Below, one piece after another: positions 8,241 through 16,669 of a stretch of DNA of 64,000 bases. The position numbers and the translations under genes were made by a program. Every line of letters starts with the position of its first letter. Position 1 is the stretch's first letter. Source of the DNA: Rhizobium johnstonii 3841 (lineage in GTDB: Bacteria > Pseudomonadota > Alphaproteobacteria > Rhizobiales > Rhizobiaceae); the NCBI RefSeq assembly GCF_000009265.1, contig NC_008380.1, positions 501,501 to 565,500 of the forward strand. Direction: 5' to 3'. Below the pieces are notes generated by a model. It searched no databases and was not told where the DNA came from. It was given only the letters and a program-made list of their open reading frames with translations.

Positions 8241-8912
8241 ATGACTGCAAAGGCCGCATGCTCCGATTTCCTGCATTTTTTCCGCTCCTGGGTCAGTAAT
8301 CCGCTTCGGGTCGCGGCCATCGCGCCATCGGGGGATTCGCTTGCCAGGATCATGACCAGTGAAATTGCCGCACTCGACGGGCCGATCATCGAGCTCGGCC
8401 CGGGAACCGGCGTCTTCACCCGGGCGCTGCTGGCGCGCGGGGTGAGTGAAGCGGATCTGACTCTGATCGAGTATGGCCCGGAGTTCATCACCTCGCTGCA
8501 GGCGCGGTTCCCAACGGCGCGCGTATTGCAGATGGATGCCGCCCATCTCGCCCATGCCGATATTTTCGAAGGCGAACCGGTCGGCGCGGTTGTCAGCGGC
8601 TTGCCGCTCCTCTCCATGTCGCCGCGCAAGATCGCCTCGATCCTGGCCGGCGCCTTCGCCTATATGCGCCCGGGCGGCGCCGTCTATCAGTTCACCTACG
8701 GTCCGCGCTGCCCGGTGCCGCGGCCGATCCTCGACCGTCTCGGCCTGAAGGCGGTGCGCATCGGCGGCACGGTGCGCAACCTGCCGCCGGCCTCTGTCTA
8801 CCGGATTTCGCGCCGCAAGCCGCTGGAACTGTCGCGCGAGCGATTCAGCTATCGCTCGAGCGCGGCTGACGTCGACGATGTCGCCGCCTTTTCCAACGAA
8901 ACCGGCGGCTGA
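8241..8912 (+). CDS. SAM methyltransferase, phospholipid N-methyltransferase-like
   Basis: This 223-residue protein has SAM motif I IELGPGTGVFTRALL at residues ~50-64, an acidic strand-2 end (LTLIEYG), the M-D-A-A-H segment and a VVSGLPLLSM motif where the catalytic loop would be. The N terminus (FLHFFRSWVSNPLRVAAIAP-S) resembles the PmtA-type phospholipid N-methyltransferases of rhizobia and Agrobacterium (COG3963), which act at the inner membrane. The exact substrate cannot be fixed from sequence; a KsgA-like fold is shared by both families. A TetR gene begins 20 bp downstream and is probably co-transcribed. Confidence 0.7.
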   Translation: MTAKAACSDFLHFFRSWVSNPLRVAAIAPSGDSLARIMTSEIAALDGPIIELGPGTGVFTRALLARGVSEADLTLIEYGPEFITSLQARFPTARVLQMDAAHLAHADIFEGEPVGAVVSGLPLLSMSPRKIASILAGAFAYMRPGGAVYQFTYGPRCPVPRPILDRLGLKAVRIGGTVRNLPPASVYRISRRKPLELSRERFSYRSSAADVDDVAAFSNETGG

Positions 8913-8931
8913 ACGATGATGCCGGGCCGGA

Positions 8932-9567
8932 ATGGCTGAGAACAAGCGGACAGAAACGACGGAAGGCAGGCGGGAACGCAAGCGGCGGCAGACGCGCGAG
9001 CGCATCGAGCAGGCGGCGATGACCCTCTTTCTGCAGCGCGGCTTCGAGGCCACGACGATCGAGGACATCACCGAGGCGGCCGATGTCTCCAAGCGCAGTT
9101 TCTTCGATTATTTCCCATCCAAGGAAGAGGTGGTTTTCGCCTGGCAGGATGCCTTCGCCGATCGCCTGATGGCGGCGGTCGCCGCAAGGCCGGCGGGCGA
9201 ATCCTCGGTCGCGGCGGTAGAGGCGGCGATCACCGCAACCGTCATCGCTTCCGTCGACGAGCCTGGTCTGGCGCGTGGGGACCTCATCCATCGCACGCCG
9301 GCGCTGAAGGCCCGCGACCAGCTGAAATATGCCAAACTCGAACAGAAGCTCGCCGAGGCGCTGCTTCTGCGCAAGGCAGGTGATCCGCTTGAGCGGCCCC
9401 GCATGCGCGTCCTTGCGGCAATCGTCATCGGTGCGCTGCGCGTCGGGGCTGAGCTCTGGCAGCAGCGCCCGCCAAGTGCTTCGCCGCAGGATTTCGCCCG
9501 GGAGATTTTCGCCGACCTCTGGAAGATGCTGGCGGAATTCGGCGACGAGGCAAAGACCAGGCGTTGA
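8932..9567 (+). CDS. TetR family transcriptional regulator
   Basis: This 211-residue protein has an N-terminal TetR DNA-binding domain. Residues ~18-65 include R-E-R-I-E-Q-A-A-M-T-L-F, G-F-E-A-T-T-I-E-D-I-T-E-A-A-D-V-S and the conserved FFDYFPSKEEVV. The ligand-binding half is variable and uninformative. It follows the phospholipid-methyltransferase-like gene by 20 bp on the same strand and may regulate it or the aldo/keto reductase 300 bp downstream. The 308-bp gap after it holds no gene that I can support. Confidence 0.85.
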   Translation: MAENKRTETTEGRRERKRRQTRERIEQAAMTLFLQRGFEATTIEDITEAADVSKRSFFDYFPSKEEVVFAWQDAFADRLMAAVAARPAGESSVAAVEAAITATVIASVDEPGLARGDLIHRTPALKARDQLKYAKLEQKLAEALLLRKAGDPLERPRMRVLAAIVIGALRVGAELWQQRPPSASPQDFAREIFADLWKMLAEFGDEAKTRR

Positions 9568-9875
9568 CGCGGGACCGCCTGAGCCTCCGTGCGCACTTCA
9601 GCGACATCGGCTCGATGTCGATGTTTCCGCTCATCCCTGTGATCAGGCCCTGTTATCGGAACCGGGCCGTCCTATATCTGCAAGCGTCGCAGCGACCACA
9701 TTCTGATGATCCCCGCGATAGGCGGATCTTCACCATGCCGGGCATCGCTTTCGATCAGGGCAGACATTCGCGCTCGAAGGCATCTCCGAAAGCCTCGGCA
9801 TTCGTGCCGCGGCTGTTGAACCGCCTCCGACCGTTCCACCGATTTCAATGATTGATTGATAAGAGAGGAAAGACC

Positions 9876-10772
9876 ATGTCCAGTCACAACGCAGCCCAAT
9901 ACAACGCGGCAAAGTCAGGCACCTTCAAGATCGGCGGGGATATCGAGATCAATCGTCTCGGTTTCGGCGCCATGCGCGTCACCGGCAAGGGCATCTGGGG
10001 CGAGCCTTCCGATCATGCCGAATCCATCCGTACGCTGAAGCGCCTGCCGGAACTCGGCGTCAACTTCATCGATACGGCCGATTCCTACGGCCCCGATGTC
10101 TCCGAATGGCTGATCAAGGAAGCGCTGCATCCCTATGGCGGCAAGTCTGTCATCGCCACCAAGGGTGGCCTGACCCGCCACGGCCCCGATATCTGGCTGC
10201 CCGTCGGCCGCCCGGAATATCTGATCCAGCAGGCGCATAAGAGCCTGCGCAATCTCGGCGTCGAGCAGATCGATCTCTGGCAGTTGCACAGGATCGATCA
10301 GAAGGTGCCGGCCAAGGAGCAGTTCGATGCGATCAAATCGCTGCTCGATACCGGCCTCATCCGCCATGCGGGTCTGAGCGAAGTGTCCGTTGCCGACATC
10401 GAGGCAGCCTCGAAGCATTTCAAGGTCGCGACCGTCCAGAACCGCTACAATCTCGTCGACCGCACCAGCGAGGATGTGCTCGACTATTGCGCCAAGCACA
10501 ATATCGGCTTCATCCCGTGGTATCCGCTGGCCGCCGGCGATCTCGCCAAGCCCGGCTCGCTGCTCGATAGCATCGCCAAAAAGCACAATGCAGCACCCAG
10601 CCAGATCGCGCTCGCCTGGGTGCTGAAGCGCAGCCCGGTCATGCTGCCGATCCCCGGCACCTCCAAGGTCAAGCATCTCGAGGAAAACGTCGCCGCCGTC
10701 GACATCACCCTCTCGAACGAAGAATTCTCCGCCCTCGACGCCGAGGGCAGCAAGGTCTTCAAGGCTGCTTGA
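9876..10772 (+). CDS. aldo/keto reductase family oxidoreductase
   Basis: The start is the ATG at 9876, behind AGAGGAAAG, rather than the in-frame ATG at 9852. The 298-residue protein is an NADPH-type aldo/keto reductase. It has the N-terminal LGFGAMR strand, the F-I-D-T-A-D-S-Y-G catalytic D/Y segment (~65-73), the lysine in VIATKGG (~96-102), the D-L-W-Q-L-H-R-I histidine strand and the C-terminal P-I-P-G-T-S-K cofactor loop. The substrate is unknown. It stands as a single gene after the TetR gene. Confidence 0.85.
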   Translation: MSSHNAAQYNAAKSGTFKIGGDIEINRLGFGAMRVTGKGIWGEPSDHAESIRTLKRLPELGVNFIDTADSYGPDVSEWLIKEALHPYGGKSVIATKGGLTRHGPDIWLPVGRPEYLIQQAHKSLRNLGVEQIDLWQLHRIDQKVPAKEQFDAIKSLLDTGLIRHAGLSEVSVADIEAASKHFKVATVQNRYNLVDRTSEDVLDYCAKHNIGFIPWYPLAAGDLAKPGSLLDSIAKKHNAAPSQIALAWVLKRSPVMLPIPGTSKVKHLEENVAAVDITLSNEEFSALDAEGSKVFKAA

Positions 10773-10810
10773 CGGGCAAACCACGGCTTTCCGGTTTGCG
10801 CTAGTAGCTG

Positions 10811-10984
10811 CCCCTCACCCTAACCCTCTCCCATAAAAGACGGGGAGAGGGGACGTGTCCTGCGATGGGTGCGTTGGGAACGGAGAGGTTGCGGCATGCC
10901 CCCCTTCGCTCCGCGAGCGGGGGTCCGAAGGACGGGTCGAGACCCGTGGCTCGACCCCGGTCGGTGCCGGCAGGCGGATGAGGT
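10811..10984 (+). repeat. CCCCTCA/TGAGGGG repeat element, copy A
   Basis: The element starts with CCCCTCACCCTAACCCTCTC and contains an inverted CTCCC...GGGGAG stem. It ends near GGATGAGG at 10984. It belongs to the family seen complete at 16443-16582 and, inverted, at 40222-40363 and 53884-54024. This copy is longer and more diverged in its second half. Confidence 0.75.
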
Positions 10985-11154
10985 GCAAGTCGGCGATCCA
11001 GGCCGAGGCCGCAATTTTCGGCATAATTTTGACCATCTGGTCAAACATGCTGCAAAATGAGGCGGCGGCGTGCCATTTAGGAGGCAAGCCTTGCGTTCAG
11101 CGCATTGCTGCATTGCGGTATTTTCGCTATTCCGAATCAAAAGAATTGGCTATT

Positions 11155-11279
11155 ACTATCTTCGTAAGCAGCGCACTCCTCCTCCCAGCGCTCTTACATC
11201 GGACTGACAACACTCCTCCTCCCAGTTGTCAGTCAGGATCAAGAGCCCGGCGCACCTCCTCCCGCGTCGGGCTTTTTTC
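11155..11279 (+). ncRNA. alpha-r14 (NfeR1)-like sRNA with three anti-SD hairpins
   Basis: Three consecutive hairpins each expose an anti-Shine-Dalgarno loop. Hairpin 1: stem GTAAG-C-AGCGC (11164-11174) with GCGCTCTTAC (11188-11197). Hairpin 2: GACTGACAAC (11202-11211) with GTTGTCAGTC (11225-11234). Both loops are ACTCCTCCTCCCA. Hairpin 3: AGCCCGGCGC (11244-11253) with GCGTCGGGCT (11264-11273), loop ACCTCCTCCC, followed by a T run, so it doubles as the terminator. This architecture matches the alpha-r14 family (NfeR1 in Sinorhizobium meliloti), trans-acting sRNAs that block ribosome binding sites. The 5' end is uncertain; TTGCTG-N17-TATTCC at 11105-11133 could be the promoter. Confidence 0.8.
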
Positions 11280-11315
11280 TTTTCTCCAAGTCTGTTTCTT
11301 CCAGGTCGAAGTCGA

Positions 11316-11699
11316 TCAATTACCGATGCGGGCAACACCGGTTTTGCCGTTGTCCCAGGTCCATTTAATCGTGTTGGCGCCGGCGCGTTCGAGTTCGAAG
11401 CACATTGGCTTGCCCTTGTTCCAGCTCTGGAATTTCTGGCAGAGGCGGTTGGCGTCGATCCACCATTGGCCGGTATCGCTGGGTTTGACATAGCGGCCGA
11501 GGCCGATCGCCTGGCCGTTGCCGTCGACCTTGCCGGACGAGCGGAAGATCAGCGGCAGTTCACCGCCGAGCGGCGTGGAGAGGTAGACCGTCTTGCCGAT
11601 GATGTCGCGGCGGATATCGGCCTCGCCGAGCGTCTCCGTCGAGCCGAGCGAAGGCATCAGCATCAATGTCGACAAGCATGTGATCCCGAGCAATTTCAT
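11316..11699 (-). CDS. secreted hypothetical protein
   Basis: This ~127-residue protein has a signal peptide (MKLLGITCLSTLMLMPSLGS, cleavage near GSTE). The mature part has a D-I-I-G-K-T-V-Y-L segment, W-W-I-D-A-N-R-L-C-Q-K-F and G-K-P-M-C-F-E-L, with two cysteines likely to pair, then W-T-W-D-N-G-K-T-G. The layout recalls DUF995-type exported rhizobial proteins, but this is a loose match. Its 3' end faces the sRNA terminator, so the two loci converge. Confidence 0.6.
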   Translation of the reverse strand: MKLLGITCLSTLMLMPSLGSTETLGEADIRRDIIGKTVYLSTPLGGELPLIFRSSGKVDGNGQAIGLGRYVKPSDTGQWWIDANRLCQKFQSWNKGKPMCFELERAGANTIKWTWDNGKTGVARIGN

Positions 11700-11760
11700 C
11701 ACCGTGATCCATCGATTGAACCTGATCGGGCAAAACGCCGCGGATAGCCGAAAGTTTCAG

Positions 11761-11800
11761 GCGCAATTCCAGCAAAAGCGCGCAGCGGTTTTCACAGGAT
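11761..11800 (+). repeat. AGCAATTCC-type repeat fragment
   Basis: The GCAATTCCAGCAAAAGCGCG segment and the following CAGCGGTTTT match the first half of the repeats at 2232 and 13185. The second half is missing. Confidence 0.6.
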
Positions 11801-11898
11801 TGCTCTTGTCCACCTCCCGCGGTTTGACTCGGCAAGCCTCGTCGGACTATTTGAACGGGCGCCGCCTGTCCGGTGCGTGAACCGATTGGAGTTTGGTC

Positions 11899-13176
11899 AT
11901 GATCGGCAAAAGACGCGGCTTGCCCGCGGCTCTGACAGGTCTTCTGATTGCAACGATGGCGCTCGCCGGCTGCGGCGGCAGGCCGGTCGGTGTCATGCAG
12001 GCGGCCGGCACCGCGGCCCCCGGCACCTCCAAGGTCGATCTTCTCGTCGCAACAACGCGCGCTGCCGACGACAATCCCGCCGTGCTTTTCTCCGGCGAAC
12101 GCGGCACCGGGCTCGCCGTCAATGCCGTCGACGTCTCGATCCCGCCGGAAGCCAATCGCAAGGTCGGCCAGGTGCAATGGCCAAGCCGCCTGCCGGCCGA
12201 TCCGTTGCGCAATTTCGTCACCGTTTCCGTCGATCCGCTGGAAGGTGAGCGGGCCGGCGAGACCTGGCTGAAGACCCATATGCCGAAGAGCCGCCGCGTG
12301 CTCGTCTTCGTCCACGGCTTCAACAATCGTTATGAGGACGCCGTCTACCGCTTCGCGCAGATCGTCCACGATTCGCATGCCGACGTCGCCCCCGTCGTCT
12401 TCACCTGGCCGTCGCGCGGCAGCATCTTCGATTATAATTACGACAAGGAAAGCACCAACTATTCCCGCGACGCGCTGGAGGAGCTGCTGACCCGCACCGC
12501 CGCCAATCCGGCTGTCAGCGACATTACCATCATGGCCCATTCGATGGGCACGTGGCTAACGGTCGAAGCGCTCAGGCAGATGGCGATCCGCAACGGCCAC
12601 GTCGCACCGAAGATCAACAATGTCATCCTCGCCTCGCCGGATCTCGATGTCGATGTCTTCGGCCGTCAGTTCGCAAGCCTCGGCAAGGAACGACCGCAAT
12701 TCACCATCTTCGTCTCGCAGGACGATCGCGCTCTGGCGCTGTCGCGGCGCATCTCCGGCAATGTCGACCGGCTCGGCCAGATCGATCCTTCCGCCGAACC
12801 TTACCGCAGCAAGCTCGAGGCGGCCGGCATCACCGTGCTCGACCTCACCAAGCTCAAGGGCGGCGACCGGCTGAACCACGGCAAGTTCGCCGAAAGCCCC
12901 GAAGTGGTGAAGCTGATCGGCGATCGGCTGATTGCCGGCCAGACGATCACCGATTCCAATGTCGGTCTCGGCGAGGCCGTCGGCGCCGTGGCGATGGGTG
13001 CTGCCCAGACCGCCGGAAGTGCCGTCAGTGTTGCCGTTAGCACGCCGATTGCGATCTTCGATCCGCGCACCCGGCGCAACTACGACGCCCAGGTGAAGCG
13101 TCTCGGCCAGTCGATGAACAACACCGTCGGTTCGGTTGGCGACAGCGTCGGCGCCAGCCTGCCGGAAAGCCAGTAA
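11899..13176 (+). CDS. DUF900-type alpha/beta hydrolase lipoprotein
   Basis: The ATG at 11899 follows TTGGAG. The 425-residue product has a lipoprotein signal with lipobox L-A-G-C (C25). It then carries an alpha/beta-hydrolase domain of the DUF900 (PF05990) type: VLVFVHGFNNRYEDAVYRFA at ~135-154, the nucleophile motif MAHSMGTW (~213-220), V-I-L-A-S-P-D-L-D-V-D and a late H-G-K-F. It should be an envelope-anchored esterase or lipase-like enzyme; the substrate is unknown. The C-terminal ~80 residues (alanine/glycine-rich, VGAVAMGAAQTAGSA) are extra relative to the hydrolase core. It is transcribed alone and is followed by a repeat. Confidence 0.8.
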   Translation: MIGKRRGLPAALTGLLIATMALAGCGGRPVGVMQAAGTAAPGTSKVDLLVATTRAADDNPAVLFSGERGTGLAVNAVDVSIPPEANRKVGQVQWPSRLPADPLRNFVTVSVDPLEGERAGETWLKTHMPKSRRVLVFVHGFNNRYEDAVYRFAQIVHDSHADVAPVVFTWPSRGSIFDYNYDKESTNYSRDALEELLTRTAANPAVSDITIMAHSMGTWLTVEALRQMAIRNGHVAPKINNVILASPDLDVDVFGRQFASLGKERPQFTIFVSQDDRALALSRRISGNVDRLGQIDPSAEPYRSKLEAAGITVLDLTKLKGGDRLNHGKFAESPEVVKLIGDRLIAGQTITDSNVGLGEAVGAVAMGAAQTAGSAVSVAVSTPIAIFDPRTRRNYDAQVKRLGQSMNNTVGSVGDSVGASLPESQ

Positions 13177-13184
13177 AAATTCCA

Positions 13185-13287
13185 AAGAGCAATTCCAGCA
13201 AAAGTGCACAGCGGTTTTGCGTTTCGGAATTGCGAAAAAACAAAGAGATAGAGAATTTCCGTGTTTCGGAAAACGGAAATTCTCTAG
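13185..13287 (+). repeat. AGCAATTCC-type intergenic repeat, copy 2
   Basis: This is a full-length copy of the element at 2232-2336, with both stems: GCAATTCC/GGAATTGC and AGAGAATTTCCG paired with CGGAAATTCTCT. It begins 8 bp after the stop of the hydrolase gene. Confidence 0.8.
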
Positions 13288-13357
13288 GCATCGCATCTTG
13301 TTGTGATATATCAGATTCACGACGGCACTTCTGTCTGCCGTGCGATGGGTTGATGGC

Positions 13358-14608
13358 ATGGCGGATGAGACGAAGAAGAGTGTGGCGGTCGTCGGCGCAG
13401 GCGTGATCGGCGCCTCGATCGCTTTCGAGCTGCAGCGGCGCGGGTTTGAGGTGACGCTGATCGACAAGGGCGAGCCGGGACGCGGCACCTCTTTCGGCAA
13501 TATGGCAAGCATCGCGCTCGACTTTGCCGCCGGTTCCGGCCCCTCGACCTGGAAGAAGATCCCCGGCTGGCTGCTCGATCCCGAAGGCCCGGTCTGGCTG
13601 CGTCCCTCCTATGCCGCCAGGATGCTGCCCTGGTTCCTGCGCTTCCTCGCTGCCGGCCGGCCCTCGCGCCTCAGAGAGATCGAGGATGCCGGCATGAGCC
13701 TGTCGCATCGCGCGCTCGGCGATTTCAGGGGGATGCTCGAGGCGATCGGTGCGCCCGAGTTGATGACGGAGGAGGGCTGTCTGGCGATCTACGAGACGGA
13801 GGCGGAATTTGCCGCCGATCGCGGCCATCTCGCCATGATGCAGCGCTACGGCCTCGAATTCGAGGTTTTGAGCAACGGCGCCATCCAATATTACGAGCCC
13901 ACTCTGTCACCGGCAATCGCCAAAGCCGTGCTGCTTCCCGACAACAAGTCGATCCGCGATCCCTACAAGCTGGTGGTGAAACTCACGGACGCCGCAAAGG
14001 CTGCGGGCACGACTTTCGTCTCCGGCACTGTGCGGAATATCGAGCGCAGGGGCGATGGCACCGCCGTCGTTCTCCTCGAGGATGGCAGGCGTATCGAGGC
14101 GGATTCGGTCGTGCTTGCCGCCGGCGTCCACACCCGTTTCCTTGCCGAAAAGCTCGGCGAGCCGATCCCGCTCGAAACCGAGCGCGGCTATCACACGCAG
14201 ATCATGAAGCCCGGCATCGAGATGCGCTATTCGGTGATCTGGCCGCATCGCGCCTTCATGGTGACGCCGACGGCGGGCGGCATCCGGGTCGGCGGCAATG
14301 TCGAGCTCGCCGGTCTCGATGCCGCGCCCGATTTCCGCCGTCCACGGGTGCTGGTGCGCCATGCCCAGCGCGCGCTGCCCGGTCTCAAGGTCGAGGAGAC
14401 GACGGAATGGATGGGACATCGTCCGGCGCTGCCCGATACGATCCCGATCATTTCGCCCTCGTCGAAACTGCCCGGCGTCTTTTATGCGACCGGCCACGGC
14501 CATCTCGGTCTGACCTTTTCGGCAACGACAGCGCTGGTGATCGCCGATATGGTGACCGGGCTCAAACCATCCCTCGATATGACCCCGTTCCGCATAGACC
14601 GTTATTAG
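13358..14608 (+). CDS. FAD-dependent D-amino-acid dehydrogenase-type oxidase
   Basis: The ATG at 13358 directly precedes the FAD-binding strand; a GTG at 13340 is an alternative. The 416-residue DAO-family protein has the dinucleotide motif VAVVGAGVIGASIAFEL (~9-25), the acid end V-T-L-I-D-K-G (E/D ~36) and R-G-T-S-F-G-N-M. It also has the substrate-domain R-G-Y-H-T-Q segment and the C-terminal G-H-G-H-L-G-L-T-F FAD contact, as in DadA and D-hydroxyproline dehydrogenases. It heads an operon with an SDR (9-bp gap) and a proline-racemase-family enzyme, which points to D-amino acid or hydroxyproline oxidation at the membrane or in the cytosol. Confidence 0.8.
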   Translation: MADETKKSVAVVGAGVIGASIAFELQRRGFEVTLIDKGEPGRGTSFGNMASIALDFAAGSGPSTWKKIPGWLLDPEGPVWLRPSYAARMLPWFLRFLAAGRPSRLREIEDAGMSLSHRALGDFRGMLEAIGAPELMTEEGCLAIYETEAEFAADRGHLAMMQRYGLEFEVLSNGAIQYYEPTLSPAIAKAVLLPDNKSIRDPYKLVVKLTDAAKAAGTTFVSGTVRNIERRGDGTAVVLLEDGRRIEADSVVLAAGVHTRFLAEKLGEPIPLETERGYHTQIMKPGIEMRYSVIWPHRAFMVTPTAGGIRVGGNVELAGLDAAPDFRRPRVLVRHAQRALPGLKVEETTEWMGHRPALPDTIPIISPSSKLPGVFYATGHGHLGLTFSATTALVIADMVTGLKPSLDMTPFRIDRY

Positions 14609-14617
14609 GAGGTCCCG

Positions 14618-15328
14618 ATGTCCGAAACCACCAAACCCGTAGCGCTGATCACCGGCGGCGGCCGCGGCATGGGCGAGGCGATCGCCCGCGAGCTCTCCGC
14701 GCAGGGTTATCTGCTGGCGCTGATGTCGCCGTCCGAAAGCTGTGAGAAGCTGGCGGCTGAACTCGACGGCGTCGCCTCGCGCGGCGTGGCCGAAAAGGCC
14801 GAGGATCTGAAGGCGGTCTTCGACCTGACGATGAAGACCTATGGCCGCATCGACGCCGTCGTCAACCTGAGCGGCCATCCGCCGAAGGGCGACCTGCTCG
14901 ATATTTCGGACGAGAACTGGACGCTCGGTTCCGACATGATGATCCTGTCGCTGGTGCGCATGGCGCGGCTGGTGACGCCGGTCATGCTGAAACAGGGCAA
15001 GGGCGCCTTCGTCAACATCACCACTTTCGCCGCTTATGAGCCGACGCTGGTCTTCCCGGTTTCCTGCACCTATCGCGCCGCTGCCGGCGCCTTCACCAAG
15101 CTCTATTCCGATCGTTATGCGGCCGACAATATCCGCATGAACTGCATCCTGCCGGGTTATATCGATAGCCTCAACCACAAGCCGGAGACAGCCGAGAAGG
15201 TCCCGATGAAGCGCATCGGCCATGTGGAGGAGATCGCCAAGACCGCGGCCTTCCTGCTCTCCGATGGCGCGGGTTATATCACCGGCCAGAATATTCGCGT
15301 CGATGGCGGCGTCACCCGTCACGTCTGA
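14618..15328 (+). CDS. SDR family protein lacking the YxxxK lysine
   Basis: This 236-residue protein starts after TTAGGAGGTCCC. It has the SDR cofactor motif ALITGGGRGMGEA (~9-21), VVNLSGHPP in place of the usual NNAG, and a C-terminal Y-I-T-G-Q-N-I-R-V-D-G-G. The active-site tyrosine segment reads C-T-Y-R-A-A-A-G-A-F, so the lysine normally four residues after tyrosine is an alanine. The nearest lysine is seven residues further (F-T-K). The catalytic competence of the enzyme is therefore uncertain; it may bind cofactor without acting as a classical dehydrogenase. It is the middle gene of the operon 13358-16381. Confidence 0.8.
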   Translation: MSETTKPVALITGGGRGMGEAIARELSAQGYLLALMSPSESCEKLAAELDGVASRGVAEKAEDLKAVFDLTMKTYGRIDAVVNLSGHPPKGDLLDISDENWTLGSDMMILSLVRMARLVTPVMLKQGKGAFVNITTFAAYEPTLVFPVSCTYRAAAGAFTKLYSDRYAADNIRMNCILPGYIDSLNHKPETAEKVPMKRIGHVEEIAKTAAFLLSDGAGYITGQNIRVDGGVTRHV

Positions 15329-15343
15329 TCTGGAGTTTTCGAT

Positions 15344-16381
15344 ATGAGATGGAAGCGCACGATCCAGTTGCTGGATGTCCATGCCGAAGGCGAGATCGGC
15401 CGCGTCGCGATCGGCGGCGTGCCGAAGATCCCCGGCGATACCATTGCCGCCCAGCTGCATTGGCTGAACACCGATCCGAAGGGTGACGAACTGCGCCGCT
15501 TCCTTTGCCTGGAGCCGCGCGGCGCGCCGATCGGCTCGGTCAACCTGCTGCTGCCGGCACGACACCCCGAGGCCGACGCCGCCTTCATCATCCTGCAACC
15601 CGACCAGGCGCATGCGAGCTCCGGCTCGAACTCGATCTGCGTCACCACGGCGCTTCTCGAATCCGGCATCGTCGAGATGAAGGAGCCGGAGACGATCGTG
15701 ACACTCGAAACCGCCGCTGGCCTCGTCAAGGCAACGGCGACCTGCCGCGACGGGCGTTGCGAGAAGGTCAAGCTGACCATGGTGCCCTCCTTCGTGCATG
15801 AGCTCGATGTCGCAATCGACACGCCGCATTGGGGAAGGATCAAGGCCGATATCTGCTATGGCGGCATCTTCTATGCGCTTGTTGATGTCGGCCAGATCGG
15901 TCTGACGATCGAGAAGGCCAATGCCGCCGGCCTCGTCCAGGCCGGCATGATCCTCAAGGAACTGATCAACCGCGACATCAAGGTCGTCCATCCGGAGATC
16001 CCGGCGATCTCGGGCGTCGCCTATGTCATGTTCCGCGATACCGAAGCCGATGGCACGGTGCGCACCTGCACCACCATGTGGCCGGGCCGGGCCGACCGCT
16101 CGCCCTGCGGCACCGGCAACTCCGCCAATCTCGCCACACTTTATGCCCGCGGCAAGGTCAAGGTCGGCGACACCTTCACCTCGAAATCGATCATCGGCTC
16201 CGAATTCGAGGTCGGGCTGCAGGCAGTAACCGAGGTGGCCGGCCGCCCCGCGGTGATCCCCACCATCACCGGCCGCGGCTTCACCTTCGGCCTGACCCAG
16301 GTAGCTCTCGACCCCTTTGACCCGCATCCGAACGGTTTTGCGCTGACGGATGTCTGGGGGCCGGCGGCGGGAGAGATTTGA
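15344..16381 (+). CDS. proline racemase family protein (Ser/Cys type)
   Basis: This 345-residue protein belongs to the proline racemase / 4-hydroxyproline epimerase / trans-3-hydroxyproline dehydratase family. The second catalytic cysteine is present in D-R-S-P-C-G-T-G-N-S-A (~248-258). At the first catalytic position, where racemases have C-G-H, this protein has A-S-S-G-S-N-S (~90-96), so a serine takes the cysteine's place. Members with this change are reported to be epimerases or dehydratases rather than proline racemases. It is the last gene of an operon with an FAD amino-acid oxidase and an SDR, 15 bp after the latter, consistent with hydroxyproline catabolism. Confidence 0.8.
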   Translation: MRWKRTIQLLDVHAEGEIGRVAIGGVPKIPGDTIAAQLHWLNTDPKGDELRRFLCLEPRGAPIGSVNLLLPARHPEADAAFIILQPDQAHASSGSNSICVTTALLESGIVEMKEPETIVTLETAAGLVKATATCRDGRCEKVKLTMVPSFVHELDVAIDTPHWGRIKADICYGGIFYALVDVGQIGLTIEKANAAGLVQAGMILKELINRDIKVVHPEIPAISGVAYVMFRDTEADGTVRTCTTMWPGRADRSPCGTGNSANLATLYARGKVKVGDTFTSKSIIGSEFEVGLQAVTEVAGRPAVIPTITGRGFTFGLTQVALDPFDPHPNGFALTDVWGPAAGEI

Positions 16382-16442
16382 CTGCGAGGAGCATGTTGCC
16401 GAAAGTGTGAAGCGGTTTCCTGACCGGTTTGCTCCAATGGCT

Positions 16443-16582
16443 GCCCCTCACCCTAACCCTCTCCCCGTAAAAACGGGGAGAGGGGACGTGCCATACAAGA
16501 GGCCGATGGGGAACGGAAAGGTCGCGGCATATGCCCTTCTCCCCGCTTGCGGGGAGAAGGTGGCGGCAGCCGGATGAGGGGC
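16443..16582 (+). repeat. CCCCTCA/TGAGGGG repeat element, copy B
   Basis: This is a well-preserved ~140-bp element bounded by inverted ends GCCCCTCACC and GGATGAGGGGC. Inside are the palindromic CTCTCCCCGT...ACGGGGAGAG stem and a second TTCTCCCC...GGGGAGAA stem. It lies between the operon ending at 16381 and the TetR gene. Confidence 0.8.
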
Positions 16583-16669
16583 AGCGGCACGCGCCGGCGA
16601 TCTTATCAAGCTTCCTCGACCAACTGACCAAAGCACATGAGTATCTGCGTAACGATATTCGAAACGCGA

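Noticed and set aside
13907..16327. Long open frame (806 codons) on the minus strand
   Set aside because: It lies antisense to three well-supported genes (FAD oxidase, SDR, proline-racemase family) and has low-complexity G/A/R/D composition, an artefact of high GC.
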